Origin: Erodium maritimum
Taxonomy: Eukaryota; Streptophyta; Magnoliopsida; Geraniales; Geraniaceae
Assembly: GCA_963921825.1 (NCBI GenBank)
Contig: OY997590.1
Coordinates: forward strand, 39,759,039 to 39,823,038
Direction: 5' to 3'
DNA: 64,000 nucleotides
This document shows positions 45,690-58,130 of this stretch, in pieces. The first letter of the stretch is position 1. Every line of letters starts with the position of its first letter. A program made the position numbers and the translations under genes. A model generated the notes under the pieces. The model was not told the origin of the DNA. It saw only the letters and a program-made list of their open reading frames with translations, and made no database searches.

Positions 45690-48010
45690 TTTGCGTGTCT
45701 TGGGTGGCCATGAGTGTCCGTGGGGAGTTGAACCCATATTTTACAGTTGTGTGTCTTGGGTGGCCATGAGTGCCCGTGGGGAGTTGAACTTGTATTTTAC
45801 CGTTGTGTGTCTTGGGTGGCCATGAGTTCTTGTGGGGAGTTGAACCCGTATTTTTGCCGTTGTGTGTCTTGGGTGGCCATGAGTGCCCGTGGGGAGTTGA
45901 ACCCGTATTTTACCGTTGTGTGTCTGGGGTGGCCATTAGTTCCCGTGGGGAGTTGAATGTTAGTCTTAGTGCCCGTAGTTCAATCCTAAATGTCCAAATG
46001 TATATATCATCGTTAGCAATAAAATTAAAGTGGCTTTATATTACTTATGTGTTGGAGTAATATATCGATGTGTGCTCTGATCTATGCCCACCATGCGAAT
46101 AGAACCATAGATCGAGATAAATCACACTCGATGGGTCCCTAGTCAACAAAGCTTCACTAGAAGCGACTAGTATGAAAGATGGCTCTTTATGGCTTACGTT
46201 CTGTTAGTCATTGGAATGGGATTCCGGAGTCTGATCATAGATATCATGTGGGACATGATATTGGACGACCCGCCCTGAATATGTGCCATAGATTAAGTCA
46301 TGAACATATTCAGTGTTGTAGCTTGTTATGTATCCTTAGACCAAGGAGTCTTTGTGATCGCTATGTAGTCAACAACTGAGTTTGACCTGAGCCTAACGTT
46401 GTCCGTAACAGGGCTTCCATAACGGCCAGGATTGGCTTGGGGACGGGCTACATGAGTGACACGAAAGACGGCTAAGGGATTTATCCCTCGTACTAAGGTA
46501 TGGGAAAGATATCGGTTCTCGGCCGCTTGATCGAGAGTGACTGGAAGAATAGCATGGCCATGCACATGATACTGGGTATCATATCTTCAGTCATCTCACA
46601 TATCAAGGAACGGTGATTGAGAATAATAAGGATGACGGCTCTATGCCTTATCTCAATCAGGATATCGGAGATAAAAGGATAATGACAGGGACGACGGAAA
46701 GGTTAGAATCGACAGGGTCGATTCGTTATGTAGTGTCAGGCAATACTAAAGTCTCGTTAGTTGCCACTTAAATAGGATCAAGTAAAATGGGATTTTACGT
46801 TGATCTATTGACATGCATAAACCTAAGGGTCACACCGGAGGATGAAACTCATTGACACATTTATGGAGAATGGCCAAAAGGGAGTTGTCTCGGGACATGA
46901 CCAAAACTGGGTTTTGGGTCATGTGCCCGTAAGTGAATAGGACTTTACGGATCGAGACAAGGCTTGGAGTCTTGGGATTGATCGCGTCGGATAATGTTGG
47001 ACATTTCCGGTATGGAAGGCATGGAGGCGATGAGCGAATCACGGGACCTCGTTGGAAATGGCCACGGGCCATGTTCCAAGAGGCCCATGAAAGGCCCATG
47101 CAACCAAGGCCCATGGAACTAATTAATCAAGTCTTGATTAATTAGTACTAAGTAAGCAAGACAAGGATTAAGGTGTTGGTGATTCACCACCTAGCCCAAT
47201 CTTGTCTTGCCATACTTTGTCCTATTTACACCTTACTTGACACCATACTTGTCCCATGCCTTTAGTTGGACAAGTATGGGTTTTGTTATGTTTAAGTCAT
47301 CTTTTTTCAACATAACAAAGACAAGACAAGAATAGGAAACACATTTTCTCTCCCTCTTCCATGGCCATTTCGGGTTTGGCTAGTTTCCTCCTCCATTTTT
47401 GTGTTCTTGAGTCCTCAAAGAGAAGAACTACGTGGCTTTGATTCCCATGTGGATACGTAGGCGTCTTGGAGACTCAAGCCAATCATTCGTTAACCGGTGT
47501 TCTTGTTTTGGTAAGAGATAGTGCTGAATTTTTCTCTTGTGAATCCATTCTTTGTTAGTTGTTTCATGGTTTTAATCGTCTCTTGGTTTTTATTGATTTT
47601 CCGCTGCGAGTTGGTTCATCTCCAACCCTACCTCGAGACCCAACATTGAACCCGTATTTTACTGTTGTGTGTCTTGGGTGGCCATGAATGCCCGTGGGGA
47701 GTTGAACCCGTATTTTACCGTTGTGTGTCTTGGGTCCATGAGTGGCCGTGGGGAGTTGAACCCGTATTTTACCGTTGTGTGTCTTGGGTGGCCATGAGTG
47801 CCTGTGGGGAGTTGAACCCGTATTTTTTTGCCGTTGTGTGTCTTGGGTGGCCATGAGTGCCCGTGGGGAGTTGAACCCGTATTTTACTGTTTGTGTGTCG
47901 TGGGTGGCCATGTGTGCCTTTGGGGTGTTGAACCCGTATGTTACTGTTTGTTTGTGTTTGTGGGTGGCCATGAGTGCCCGTGGGGAGTTGAGCCCGTGTT
48001 TGGTTGATTG
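45690..48010 (+). repeat. ~56-bp minisatellite in the LTR, interrupted by a solo LTR
   Basis: Units with TCTTGGGTGGCCATGAGTGC and GGGGAGTTGAACCCGTATTT are repeated about five times before 45957 and about seven times after 47646. The nested LTR sits inside one unit and duplicated TTGAA. The related block in the solo LTR at 34340-37344 is at 36070-36470. Confidence 0.9.
45958..47645 (+). mobile_element. Solo LTR of an unclassified LTR retrotransposon, copy B
   Basis: Begins TGTTAGTCTTAGTGCCC and ends TCGAGACCCAACA, flanked by TTGAA at 45953-45957 and 47646-47650. Length is 1688 bp. It is the inverted mate of copy A at 26631-28310. It is younger than the Tekay-family LTR that it interrupts. A 66-codon open frame (MALYGLRSVSHWNGI...) is present at matching positions in both copies, probably by chance. 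Confidence 0.92.
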
Positions 48011-48114
48011 ACGTTCCGAGTGGTAGTTAGTCGTGTTGTCGTATTCTTTTCCTTTCCTTTGCGGGGATTGTGTGTCATTTGGTTGTGACTGTGATTGTTC
48101 TGGTGGTACTGTTG

Positions 48115-48475
48115 AGCTATGCCCGATGGGTGTGTCGTACCCTCCGGTGCGCGGTCGGTAAAGAGCGGAGGGATGTGTTCCCCGTAGGTGAGTAGCACCT
48201 TCCGGCGCGTGATCTGTAAAGTGCTAAGGTTAGAGCTGTGCCCGAGGGGTGTGTCGTAGTCTCCAATGCGTGGTCGGTAAAGAGCAGAGGGATGTGTTCC
48301 CCGTAGGTGAGTAGCACCTTCCGGCGCGTGATTGGTAAAGTGCTGAGTCTGGATTTATGACCGAGGGTTGTGTCGTACCCTCCGGTGCGCGGTCGGTAAA
48401 GAGCAGAGGGCTGTGTCCCCATCAGGTGAGTAGCACCTTCCGGCGCGTGATCGTTAAAGTGCTGAGGCTTGTGGT
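48115..48475 (+). repeat. ~115-120-bp tandem repeat in the Tekay-family LTR
   Basis: Three units, each made of two related halves: GGTGTGTCGTACCCTCCGGT with CGGTCGGTAAAGAGC, and GGTGAGTAGCACCTTCCGGC with TGATCGGTAAAGTGC. Confidence 0.85.
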
Positions 48476-48995
48476 TGTGGTTTGCGTAATTTTGATCACT
48501 TCTGTGTTGTGTTCTTTGAGGTCGTCATTACGGTGTCGGGTCTACATTACGTGTACGTGTGTTTAGTTTGGTTGGGGAAGGTAACCGTTTTCGTGTGACA
48601 GTCGGGTTATTTGAGTTTGGGGATAGTAGTCTCCGGTGTTTTGTTTGTTGTTGGTGTTTCCGGTATCTCTGCTAGTATGCCGTAGTCAGTCTGGTATCCG
48701 TGGTGGTGAGCGAACACTCACCCCTAGCTGCTTTTCTACAGGTACTGGTCACGAGACGGACTAGGGGAACTCTCGAAGCTTGAAGAGGTGGGAGCGGGAG
48801 TCCGAGTTCTTGGGAATTTATCGACGTACGCTTTGATTTTTGTCTGCTTGTTTTAGACGTATTTTAAGTTGTAAAATATTATTTTGATTAACTCAAAGTG
48901 GTGATTTTAAGCGGTTTATTAAAATGTTTGAAACTTGTTTTATTGTTTCACCGTTCGCGTTCCGGGTTCGGTTCTACTGAATTTGGGGCGTGACA

Positions 48996-51180
48996 AGCTT
49001 ACTGCTAGAAAGGCCATTCTCAAAAGAAGAAATTCTCCAAGCTATCACAACATGTAATGGAGAAAAAGCTCCTGGACCAGATGGATTTACTCTAAAAAAA
49101 TTTCAAGTCCGTTGGCCAACCATCAAACAAGATCTCACAAGCTTTCTACATTATTTTCATCAAACTGCTCAATTGGGAAAAAGGTCTCAACTCTTCATTC
49201 ATTGCATTAATTCCCAAAACTGCAGCACCTATAACTTTTGATGAGCTTAGACCAATAAGCCTCATGGGGGTCCTTATGAAATCCTCTCCAAAATCCTCTC
49301 AACAAGGTTGAAAGCAGTAATCAATTCTTTGGTGGGAGAGGAGCAATCTGCATTTATATCAGGAAGACAAATTTCAGATGGGATTGTAGTGGCTTCTGAA
49401 GTGGTTAATTTCCTCAAAATATACAACCACAAAGCCTTCATCTTCAAAGTTGACTTTGAAAAAGCATTTGATAAGGTCAATTGGAGTTTTTTCATGAATT
49501 TGCTCACTAAAATGGGCTTTGGTTTGAAATGGAAAACCTGGTTAAAATCTTGCTTTAGAGCACATCTGTCAGTTTTAATAAATGGATCAGCCTCTCCTGA
49601 TTTCATGTTAAGTAGAGGCCTTAGGCAAGGGTGTGCCCTCTCTCCTTTAATCTTTGTTTTGATGGCAGAAGTTTTAAATCAGATTTTGAGAGCCTCAGTA
49701 CAGGACAATTTTATAAGAGGTATTCAAATGGCAGCAGCAGGCCCAGAGATATCACACCTACAATTTGCAGATGATTATATTTTTTTTTCCTACAAGCTAA
49801 GGATGGCAGCATTCCAAGACTTAAATATGCTCTCCACATGTTTCATCTTTCTTATGGGCTGACAGTGAATTATACAAAATCAGAAATCATCCCATGCAAT
49901 CTTATTGAGGCTGAATTGTTACAGTTAACATCCATGTTGGGATGTAGTCAATCCTCCATCCCTATTAATTATTTGGGATTCCCTCTTGGATCCAATCCAA
50001 AGAGAATCAAAACTTGGGAGCCTACACTGAAGAAATATAAAGCAGTTTTTGGACTTTGGCAGGCTAAATTGCTCTCTTTTGGAGGTAGAATTACTCTATT
50101 AAAGTCAACTCTAGGAGCTCTTCCTCTATATTATTTCTCTATCATCAGAGCACCTAAAGGAGTTATCAAGTCACTTTGAGAGATGGCAAAGGAAATTCCT
50201 ATGGCATGGGAACCTAAATGCTAAAACCTTCTGCAAACTAAGTTGGAACACTGTCTGAAAAGAAAAAGAAGATGGAGGCTTGGGGTAAAAAATCTCACAC
50301 TTATGAACTTATCTCTACTCTCTAAGTGGTGGTGGAGATTTGCTCTTGAAAGAGCCTCCCTTTGGAAGTTATTTATCTGTGGAAATTATGGTTGGAATAC
50401 ATCAGAATGAGATTTATCAAATTTCAATGAGCTTGAGCAAGGAAGCTTTATGCATCACATTTTATCCCTAAATGATGACCCTAGGTTCTCAAGGATCTTT
50501 GGGATATCAAGACTCTCTTGGACACTTGGGGATGGTCAAAGGATACTTTTCTGGGATGATATTTGGTGGAGAGAGATACCTCTCAAGACTTTATATCATA
50601 GGCTATACCTCATCTCTTAAAGCAAGAAAATTAGTCTCTGAAGCATGCACAAACTCTTCTTGGGATATAAATTTCAGAAGGATCCCCAGAGGAAGAACTG
50701 AAACTGACTGGATGACTCTCCAATTCATTTTGAATGGTGTTCACTTACAAAGCAGGCAAGACTCCTTAGTTTGGAGTGGGGATCCAAGAGGTTTTTCAGT
50801 TCGAAAAATTTATACATTGTTACAGCAACATGAAATAAATTCTACAACTGATTTCAACTGGTCAAAGCATATCTGGACACCAGGAATACCTCCCAAGATC
50901 TCAGCTTATTGTTGGTTAGCCTTTCATGAAGCAATTCCATCCAAACGCTTCTTAGATTCTACAGGAATGAATCTCTCCCTCCAAGATCATCTTTGCAAAT
51001 ATTGTAATTGGGATTTTGAAGATGGACCTCATCTACTACTTCATTGCTCCAGAGCTTGGCAAACTTGGTGCTTGATTATATACTGGTGGGGAATCAGGTG
51101 GGTCTCTCCAGCCAATCTAAAGAGCCTCCTTTGTTCATGACATACCCTCATTAATTGCAAAAACAAATCCTCATGGAAAA
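48996..51180 (+). mobile_element. LINE (L1 type) ORF2 fragment: reverse transcriptase and zinc-binding end
   Basis: The frame opens directly after the LTR end and reads LLLERPFSKEEILQA, KAPGPDGFT, then GEEQSAFISGRQISDGI, FKVDFEKAFDKVNW, SRGLRQGCALSPLIF and LQFADD, the reverse transcriptase active site. After that NYLGFPLGSNPKRI and a C-terminal block WTPGIPPKISAYCWL, CKYCNWDFEDGPHLLLHC (zf-RVT type). The enzyme copies LINE RNA at nicked target DNA. Frameshifts near 49240, 49850 and between 50180 and 50470 and a stop at about 51140 make it inactive. The endonuclease half is missing on the left, where the Tekay-family LTR abuts; the right end abuts another Tekay LTR. Confidence 0.9.
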
Positions 51181-53948
51181 TGTCACGACCCAAATTCAGT
51201 AGAACCGAACCCGGAACGCGAACGGTGAAACAAACAAACAATTTTCAAACATTTTAATAAACCTCTTAAAATCACCACTTGGAGTTAATCAAAATAATAT
51301 TTTACAACTTAAAATACGTCCAAAACAAGCGGACAAAACCAAAGCGTACGTCGCTAAACTCCCAAAAACCCGGACTTTCGCTCCCAGCTCTTCAAGCTTC
51401 GAGAGCTCTCCTAGTCCGTCTCACGACCAGTACCTGCAGCAAAAGTAGCAGGGGGTGAGCATTTCGCTCACCACCACGGATACCGGGTTGACCACGGCAT
51501 ACCAGTAGAAATGCTGGGAACCCGACAACGACAACCCCGGGGACTACTACCCCAATAACACAATTTAGACTGACGGTCACGCAACACAACTATTAAACTT
51601 TCCCAACCAACTCAAAACCCGGACACGTAATGTAGACCCGACACAGCGGTTACGACCTCAACCCAAAACGCAAATAATAACCACGCAACACCCAAGATCA
51701 CAAAGGATCGCACACAACAAACAAGATCACAAAGGATCGCACTCCAGCTACTTAGTGCCGGTTGCTAACCGACTGGGCTTGAGCCTGCCCCACACAACTT
51801 TCCCCGACACTTAGTCGGGCCAGGCGGTCGACCTGTTAGCAATATATACAACAATACTTTTCCGATAGCTAGTCGGAAGAGGAGCCGCCCTTCATCGCCA
51901 AAGAAATGAACAACTTTACCGATGGTTAGTCGGAAGGATAGCCAACACCCACGCGCGCGACCACAGAACCCCTTTAGTGACAACCCCAACCTCCATGCAA
52001 TCACATTCATCATCCAAGGTTCAACAAATAGTGACAACACAGGTTTAACACCCCACAGGCACACATGGCCACCCACGACACACGAAACAGTATCACACGG
52101 GTTCAACACCCCAAAGGCACACATGGCCACCCACGACACACAAACAGTAAAATACGGGTTCAACACCCCAAAGGCACACCCGACCACCCACGACGCACAA
52201 ACAGTAAAATACGGGTTCAACTCCAAACAGGCACTCATGGCCACCTACAAACACAAACAATTCAATCAACCTCCGGGCACAACCAAATGCCACCAGCATT
52301 TCTATTGTTCGATATGTTCACTTATCCTACGACACTACTAAGTGTCACATGCATTTCTATTGTTCGATACGTTCACGTATCATACGACACCACTAAGTGT
52401 CGCCTGCATTTCTAGTGTTCGATAAACTTACTTATCCTACGACACCACTAGGTGTCACATGCATTTCTACTGCTAACTTTCCCTAGTCAAGGCCGAGATC
52501 CGGCTACTTTTCCCTACCTCGTAACGCTTTCCAAATATCCACGCTCAAGCTCCGGCGTGCTCGCAGTCACCCGCTTAGCCTCCTCTTTCCGCGGTCGGCG
52601 GCACGATCTAACAAGATCACAAAATTAGAACCCTTTTTAAGTTCGCAGGCAAAGCTGAATTTTAATGAATTTGACGCCCAAACGCGACCTTGACAATGCT
52701 GATCACTCCCAAACTTCCCAATTACTCGAAATTGTCAACAAAGGGCCCGGAAAAGCCCGATTCGCCCGGCTCGGCGAATCTGCCCGAGATCGGAAAACGC
52801 CCTTCCGGGGCTCCGAAAATTCCCGTTTTCGTTTCTACGATCCTAAAATAATTAAAGTGTTCCAATGCAATCGACGGAATCAATTTCCGACTTCCGAGCG
52901 ATTTAATTCGCGTTTAAAGTTTCTAAACACGAAATTTCCAATTTCCACAATTTAATCCCATAATTCGTTCCGGTGTGAATTATCGATTCGGGGATCATCC
53001 AAAACCACCCGAACACGAAAAACCCGAGGCCCGGGCAAGTGGGCCCCACACGGCCACAATGGGAAAAATTCCTTTTCGCCCCAAAACGTTCCTAACGAAC
53101 CCCAAACCTCAACCATTCATCTTTAAACCAATTCTAACCAAAACCCAACCATATTTGACTCGTTTAAACTCAAACCCTAATTTTCAAACGTACCAAAACG
53201 ATAAAAGAAAGGGTTCTCACCGTAGGGAATGAGGAGGGGAGTTCGAATCCGCAGTCGTTGAGTCGATCGGTTGATCGGATCGTCGGGAAATCACAAAAAC
53301 CTCACCCTTTTTATTTTCCTTTTTCCTTTCCTCCTTCTCTCTTCTTTTCTCTATTTTTTTTGTCTCTCCTTCTCTTTTTTTTTTTATTTGGCCGAGACCT
53401 CTCATGTCTTCCTTTCCCTTTATTTGTTCAAAATAACAACTACTTCTTATTTACAAAACTACCACTCATCTTTTCTTTTTCTTTATTTTAAAAACCAACT
53501 ACCACCATTTGGGTGACAAGTGTCTTGTTGGTCCCACCCTTTAAACAAATATCTTTGTAGATATTTTTCTGTCAGATTCGCGAAATTCGGCCGTATCGAG
53601 CCCCGAACCGGTCCATTTTCCAAGAAATTAGGAAATTTCACGTGCTACAAGGAAATGGCCCAACTAAGACCGTTGTAACGACAACTAAGCTTTTTGGATC
53701 CAAAACGGGCCTCGAACGGACCAAACGTCGCTCGGTTGACTTTTACTACAAACAGTCAACTCATCCCGAATTGGTCAAAAAGTTGCCCTGAGTCACCCAG
53801 AACTCACTTTGGTCGATATCGGGGTCAACGTAAGTCCGATATGACCCTCGGGGTCAATTTAAGGTTCATTTAGGTGTATGTCCAAAAAATTTAAATTTTC
53901 CCGTTTTTTCGCCGATTTGACCGGCGTTGACCGGGAGCGGTTCTTACA
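51181..53948 (-). mobile_element. 3' LTR of the Tekay element
   Basis: On the plus strand it begins TGTCACGACCCAAATTCAG and ends GCGGTTCTTACA. Length is 2768 bp, shorter than its relatives at 34340 and 43988 mainly because it has fewer tandem-repeat units (four near 52030-52260). A polypurine tract (AAGGGGGTAGAT on the minus strand) lies just inside, at 53949-53962, as expected. Confidence 0.92.
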
Positions 53949-53997
53949 ATCTACCCCCTTAAAGGAATTTCTCAGCGAAATTTAAAACAGACGTACC

Positions 53998-54561
53998 TCA
54001 GGCGTCGAACAGATCGGGGTACTTCGCGCGAAACTCGTCCTCGCGCTCCCAAGTCGACTCGGCCCCATGGTGCCGCCACTGCACCCGTACTAGGCGGATA
54101 ACCTTGCCACGCAGGACCTGCTCACGTGCGTCCATGATTCGAACCGGATGCTCCTCATAAGAGACATCGTCAGCCACCTCGATATCTGCCCACTCAATGA
54201 CATGGGAGGGGTTCGCATTGTACTTCCGCAACTGGGACACGTGGAAGACGTTATGAACACTCCCAAGTTGGGGTGGTAATACCAGACGATATGCCACTGC
54301 TCCCACTCTGCTCAAGATCTCGAAAGGGCCGATGTACCGCGGGGCTAACTTGCCTCTACCGCGGCTGAACCGTACCAGTCCCTTCCTCGGGCTCACATTC
54401 AGGAACACGTGATCACCGACTGCGAACTCGAGAGGGCGGCGTCGTCTGTCGGCGTAGTTCTTCTGCCGGCTCTGCACGGTCTTCAACCGCTCGCGTATCA
54501 GCGCGACCTTCTCTGTCGTCTCTCGAACAAGCTCTGGCCCTAGTAGACTCCTGTCCCCCAC
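53998..54561 (-). mobile_element. Integrase C-terminus with chromodomain-like tail (part of the Tekay element)
   Basis: A 187-residue minus-strand frame reads ADRRRRPLEFAVGDHVFL, GRGKLAPRYIGPFEIL, VYHVSQL-type FHVSQLRKYNANPSHVI and finally VRVQWRHHGAESTWERE before the stop. This is the GPY/F module and the chromodomain-like end of chromovirus integrases, which can direct insertion toward particular chromatin. It is followed within 60 bp by the polypurine tract and 3' LTR. Confidence 0.9.
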
Positions 54562-54647
54562 CTCTGCCCAGCATACTGGGTATCGACACGGCCTACTTAT
54601 ATAGAAAGGGTTGGCTCAATTGCTCCCCGGCAACGACGCCATTAACT

Positions 54648-56104
54648 TGACGCCCTGCGGTTTTAGCACAGAAAAGGACACGGCAAGCGTACCGGTCGTC
54701 AAGTAGTATTTCGGGATTTTTAGTTCCGGATTATCGTACCCAATGGAGCACAAGACAAGCACGTTCTATCTCAAAGTTGTTGTCAAGCTATCTCGATTAA
54801 AAGATGGTTTTGTTTTAAAACATAAAAAGTAAACAGTAAACGAAATGACAGTGAACCTGTAATCACAAAGCTTAAAAGAGTTTTAATTCAGAGAAAAAGT
54901 AATCTAAGGTTGTGAGTTCATAGAGACCGTTTCCAATGCATTTAACTGACGATGAACATTGTGAAGTTGTTCTGATTTTAGGGGCAACGAATTATCTCTC
55001 AAACGAGTCCTAACTCCTCACGTTGTTTCGGACCCTAATGGAATCTAACCACCCAGCTCTCACGAATCAGGATGTAGGGAGACCCAAAGCATTACGTTCT
55101 TTGATAATTTCTAACTTTCGGTTTGAACCCTATGGTTATTGCAATCGTGTTAACCTAGCTATCACTAGTCTAGATTTAAACCCAATTTGTATAAGATCTC
55201 TGACCTAATTGCAACCCACCTCTCACGAGTGTCAGATTGCAATTCCCACCTTCTATCAGGCCTACCCGGGAGATAGAGCATTAAGTTCAAATCTAATACA
55301 AACCCTAAATCAAATCATTCTACACAATCCTCATTCATACAATCAAACACATTGGAAAACAAATCTCTAATCCCCCATAACCCTAGATTATGGGGTTTTA
55401 GTTACTCATGAGCAAGGAAGAAGAAAACACCATTGATGAACATAGACAAAGCTTCATAATTGAACAAAGTAGAGAGATACAAAACCCAATATTTGATTAC
55501 AATGATGTTCTTCAAGTAGAAATCCTCTCCTCTAGCTTGGTCTCAACTCTCCTCTCTTCTTAGCTCTCAAAATTACAAGTTAGATCTATTGGAGGGCTGA
55601 ATTTTGGGTTAAATAGGTTAAAAATCGAATCTGAAACGAATTGGAAAAGCCAGTTTGCGCGCGCGTCACGGCTCCTTGATGGGACCCGTCACGGACCTTG
55701 TCACGGCTCCTTGATGGATCAGAGAGTTTTGGCCGTTTTTATGTCTTCGTCACGGATCCGTGATCCTACCCGTGACGGTTCTGTTACGGATCCGTGATGG
55801 TCTTGGGCCCTTGACGAAAGTTGTAGATCTCTGAATTCCCTTCGATTTGACATAAAATTCAAGGAAATCGGAGTTTGTATGAGTAAGTTATGCTCTTTGC
55901 AAGATCAGCCAACTTCCAAAACTTCCAAAACCGGGTTTTCCTCTATTTTAGCCCTTTTTCCGATCAAATCACCTAAAAAACATAATGAGAGACACAATAC
56001 GAGTAATGAGAGAAAAGTGGTCCAAATTATCCAATCTCGGGACTAAAATGCTCAAGAATGTGGGCTAAAAACATCTAGAATTGATGCAATTTATGTCCAC
56101 ATCA
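54648..56104 (-). mobile_element. 3'-side LTR of the Athila-like element
   Basis: On the plus strand TGACGCCCTGCGG to GTCCACATCA. The match to the other repeat continues about 55 bp further left (to about 54593) through a primer-site-like CCCCGGCAACGACGCCA, which is not expected outside a 3' LTR. Confidence 0.85.
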
Positions 56105-58130
56105 ACACCCCACACTTAAACTTTTCTCGTCCCAAGAAAACTAAACTAAGAAAGCATTTTAAAGATATGTCCCGGTTAAACCCCGAGGTTCACCTCGATA
56201 GGAGGAGTCCGGGCCTCCTTTATTCAAAACAACAAAAAGTAAAGATGCACGTGCAATGCATGAATCCTAAATCTAATGCATTCCTAAAACATACTATATT
56301 ATGCATGCAAAGAAGCACAAAAAGTAGGTGATATTCAAAGTCGTGCATAGAGGATCACATGGTTTTCTCAGAGTCGCTACATGCTAAAAATCTTACACTC
56401 ATCAAAGAAGCATATGAACTAATGAATACAGTAAAGCAGGACGCTACTCACATTAAAGAGTTAACTCTTTCCTTTTAAACTTGCATTCACTCATTCACCA
56501 TAACTGTGCGTTTCCTTATTTCCTCATACATGGAGTTTAGAGATTCATGTGCTATCATGCTAAACCCATCTCCACTAATTGTAAGGAATCATGGTTATTC
56601 AAGAATCAGAAAGGTCTTTAATTTGGCTTGTAATGTAAGGCTAGGCAAAGGGTAGGGAAGGATAATCAAAAGAAGCTCAATAAATATCTCAAGACAAAGT
56701 TTCTTCATTCTAACACCCATAAAGCATGTCACACATCCCAAACCCCATGTTTAACATCCAACTCTTGCAATCTCTAATGCCATTTTTTTTCATTGAATAA
56801 CTAATGACAACAATGATATGTCATAGATATCCATAAGTTCATCACCTTCTAAACCACTATGACGCCTTACCCCACACATATTTTTCACTAGGGATATTAA
56901 TTTTTTTCTCTATCCCTTTTTCTTTTCTCTTTTTTTTCTTTGGGGTAAGGCGATGATAAAATTGTTCTCAATACAAACCAATGGCATATTATCCTTTCAT
57001 CACTTTTTCTCTATTTCTCTCACTCATTATCCCAAAAATAAAATAACCACTCTCAATGAATCAACTAAGCCTAGAGGTATGGGTTCAAACAATAATGGGG
57101 ATATAAACATGAAACAAAAGGCACATAGGATTGTAATGTCGGGTTTAGATACGAAAGGCTTAGGCTCAAATGGGTAACTAAGAGATTCAATCATGCAAGG
57201 ATAGACAATTTTTAGCTCAAACGATCCATAGATGGCCTAAAATCATTTTCCTAAACAACCATGTTCCTTATTCTTATTTCGCCTCGAATGGGTCGTACAA
57301 GTAGTTCTAGACTCAAGTTACCATGTATGAGAATCAAAGGCAAACAACACGGGTTATAGCAAACACTCAAAAGCAAGTGGAAGAGTCAATCCTAATGCAT
57401 GTGCTCTAACTACTTACTTGATTCACTCATGCTCATATACAACCTTGATTTATGCAAGAAATAAGCAAAGCGACAATTCAATCATCGAATCCTTATGAAC
57501 ATAAACACTAGACTTGCATATCACCAGAAAATATTTTTTTGATTTTTTGAGTTTTCAATTTTTTTGGATTTTTCAAAAAGTTTATAGCACGGAATGATGC
57601 ATGAGCACACAAAAGAAAACACAATGCAATACAATGCAAGGCATACCCACCCCACACTTTAAAACTAGCACTGTCCCCAGTGCGACTCTAAACACATATT
57701 TACAATCTGAACCCATATATATGCATGCACACGATAGAAGATAACAATGAAGCACCCCACACTCAAAGTCAGTAGGTATACAATTCACACAACCTTATAT
57801 GCATAGTCTATCAGCACGGCAATTCGGGCACTCATGGCCCATCAAATAGCATAAAGGATAGTAAATAGTGATAACAGTGAAAAATAGGAAGGGTAGAGAT
57901 ACTGCCCCTCGAAGAACCGCTACGTGAACTGTACTGACTGTGGAGATCCTCGTGCATGTATGGATGGAGAGCTCTTCGCCCGAGAGAACCTCCAGGAGGT
58001 TTGGCGCCATAATCTGCAATGTGAATGATTCCGATCTCCATGTCATTTGTTGGGGTGCCTCCCAACTAACGCATTTGTTTATCGTCGTTAGCTCGACTAT
58101 AGGGCGGCCAAGGCCGCCATTTGAGCCTAC
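56105..58130 (-). other. Non-coding interior of the Athila-like element
   Basis: Lies between the protease-like frame and the left LTR. It is AT-rich, with CCCCACACTT phrases at both ends (56107 and about 57650) but no coding frame or domain that I can identify. Only the polypurine tract next to the LTR has an assigned role. Confidence 0.6.

Larger units (their letters stand above)
43988..48995 (+). mobile_element. Tekay-family LTR, no adjoining internal region, with nested solo LTR
   Basis: The right end TTTGGGGCGTGACA (48995) and nearly all of the body match the solo LTR at 34340-37344 and the LTR at 51181-53948. Without the nested 1688-bp LTR (45958-47645) it is about 3.3 kb, longer than the other copies because of expanded tandem repeats. 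The left edge is irregular: a short LTR phrase (ATTTGACCC...GGTCATACCGGAC) occurs at about 43988 before the expected start near 44017 and again inside. No 5-bp duplication was found, and different DNA (F-box exon, LINE) lies on the two sides. Broken; age cannot be set from a single LTR. Confidence 0.8.

Noticed and set aside
45690-48010. Regular ~56-bp repeats that could be mistaken for a CRISPR array
   Set aside because: The whole unit is repeated, without unique spacers, and it lies inside a plant LTR, so it is a minisatellite.
54625-54641. tRNA-Asp-like sequence (also at 61012-61028)
   Set aside because: Only the last 17 bases match a tRNA and they sit next to LTRs: these are primer-binding sites, not tRNA genes.
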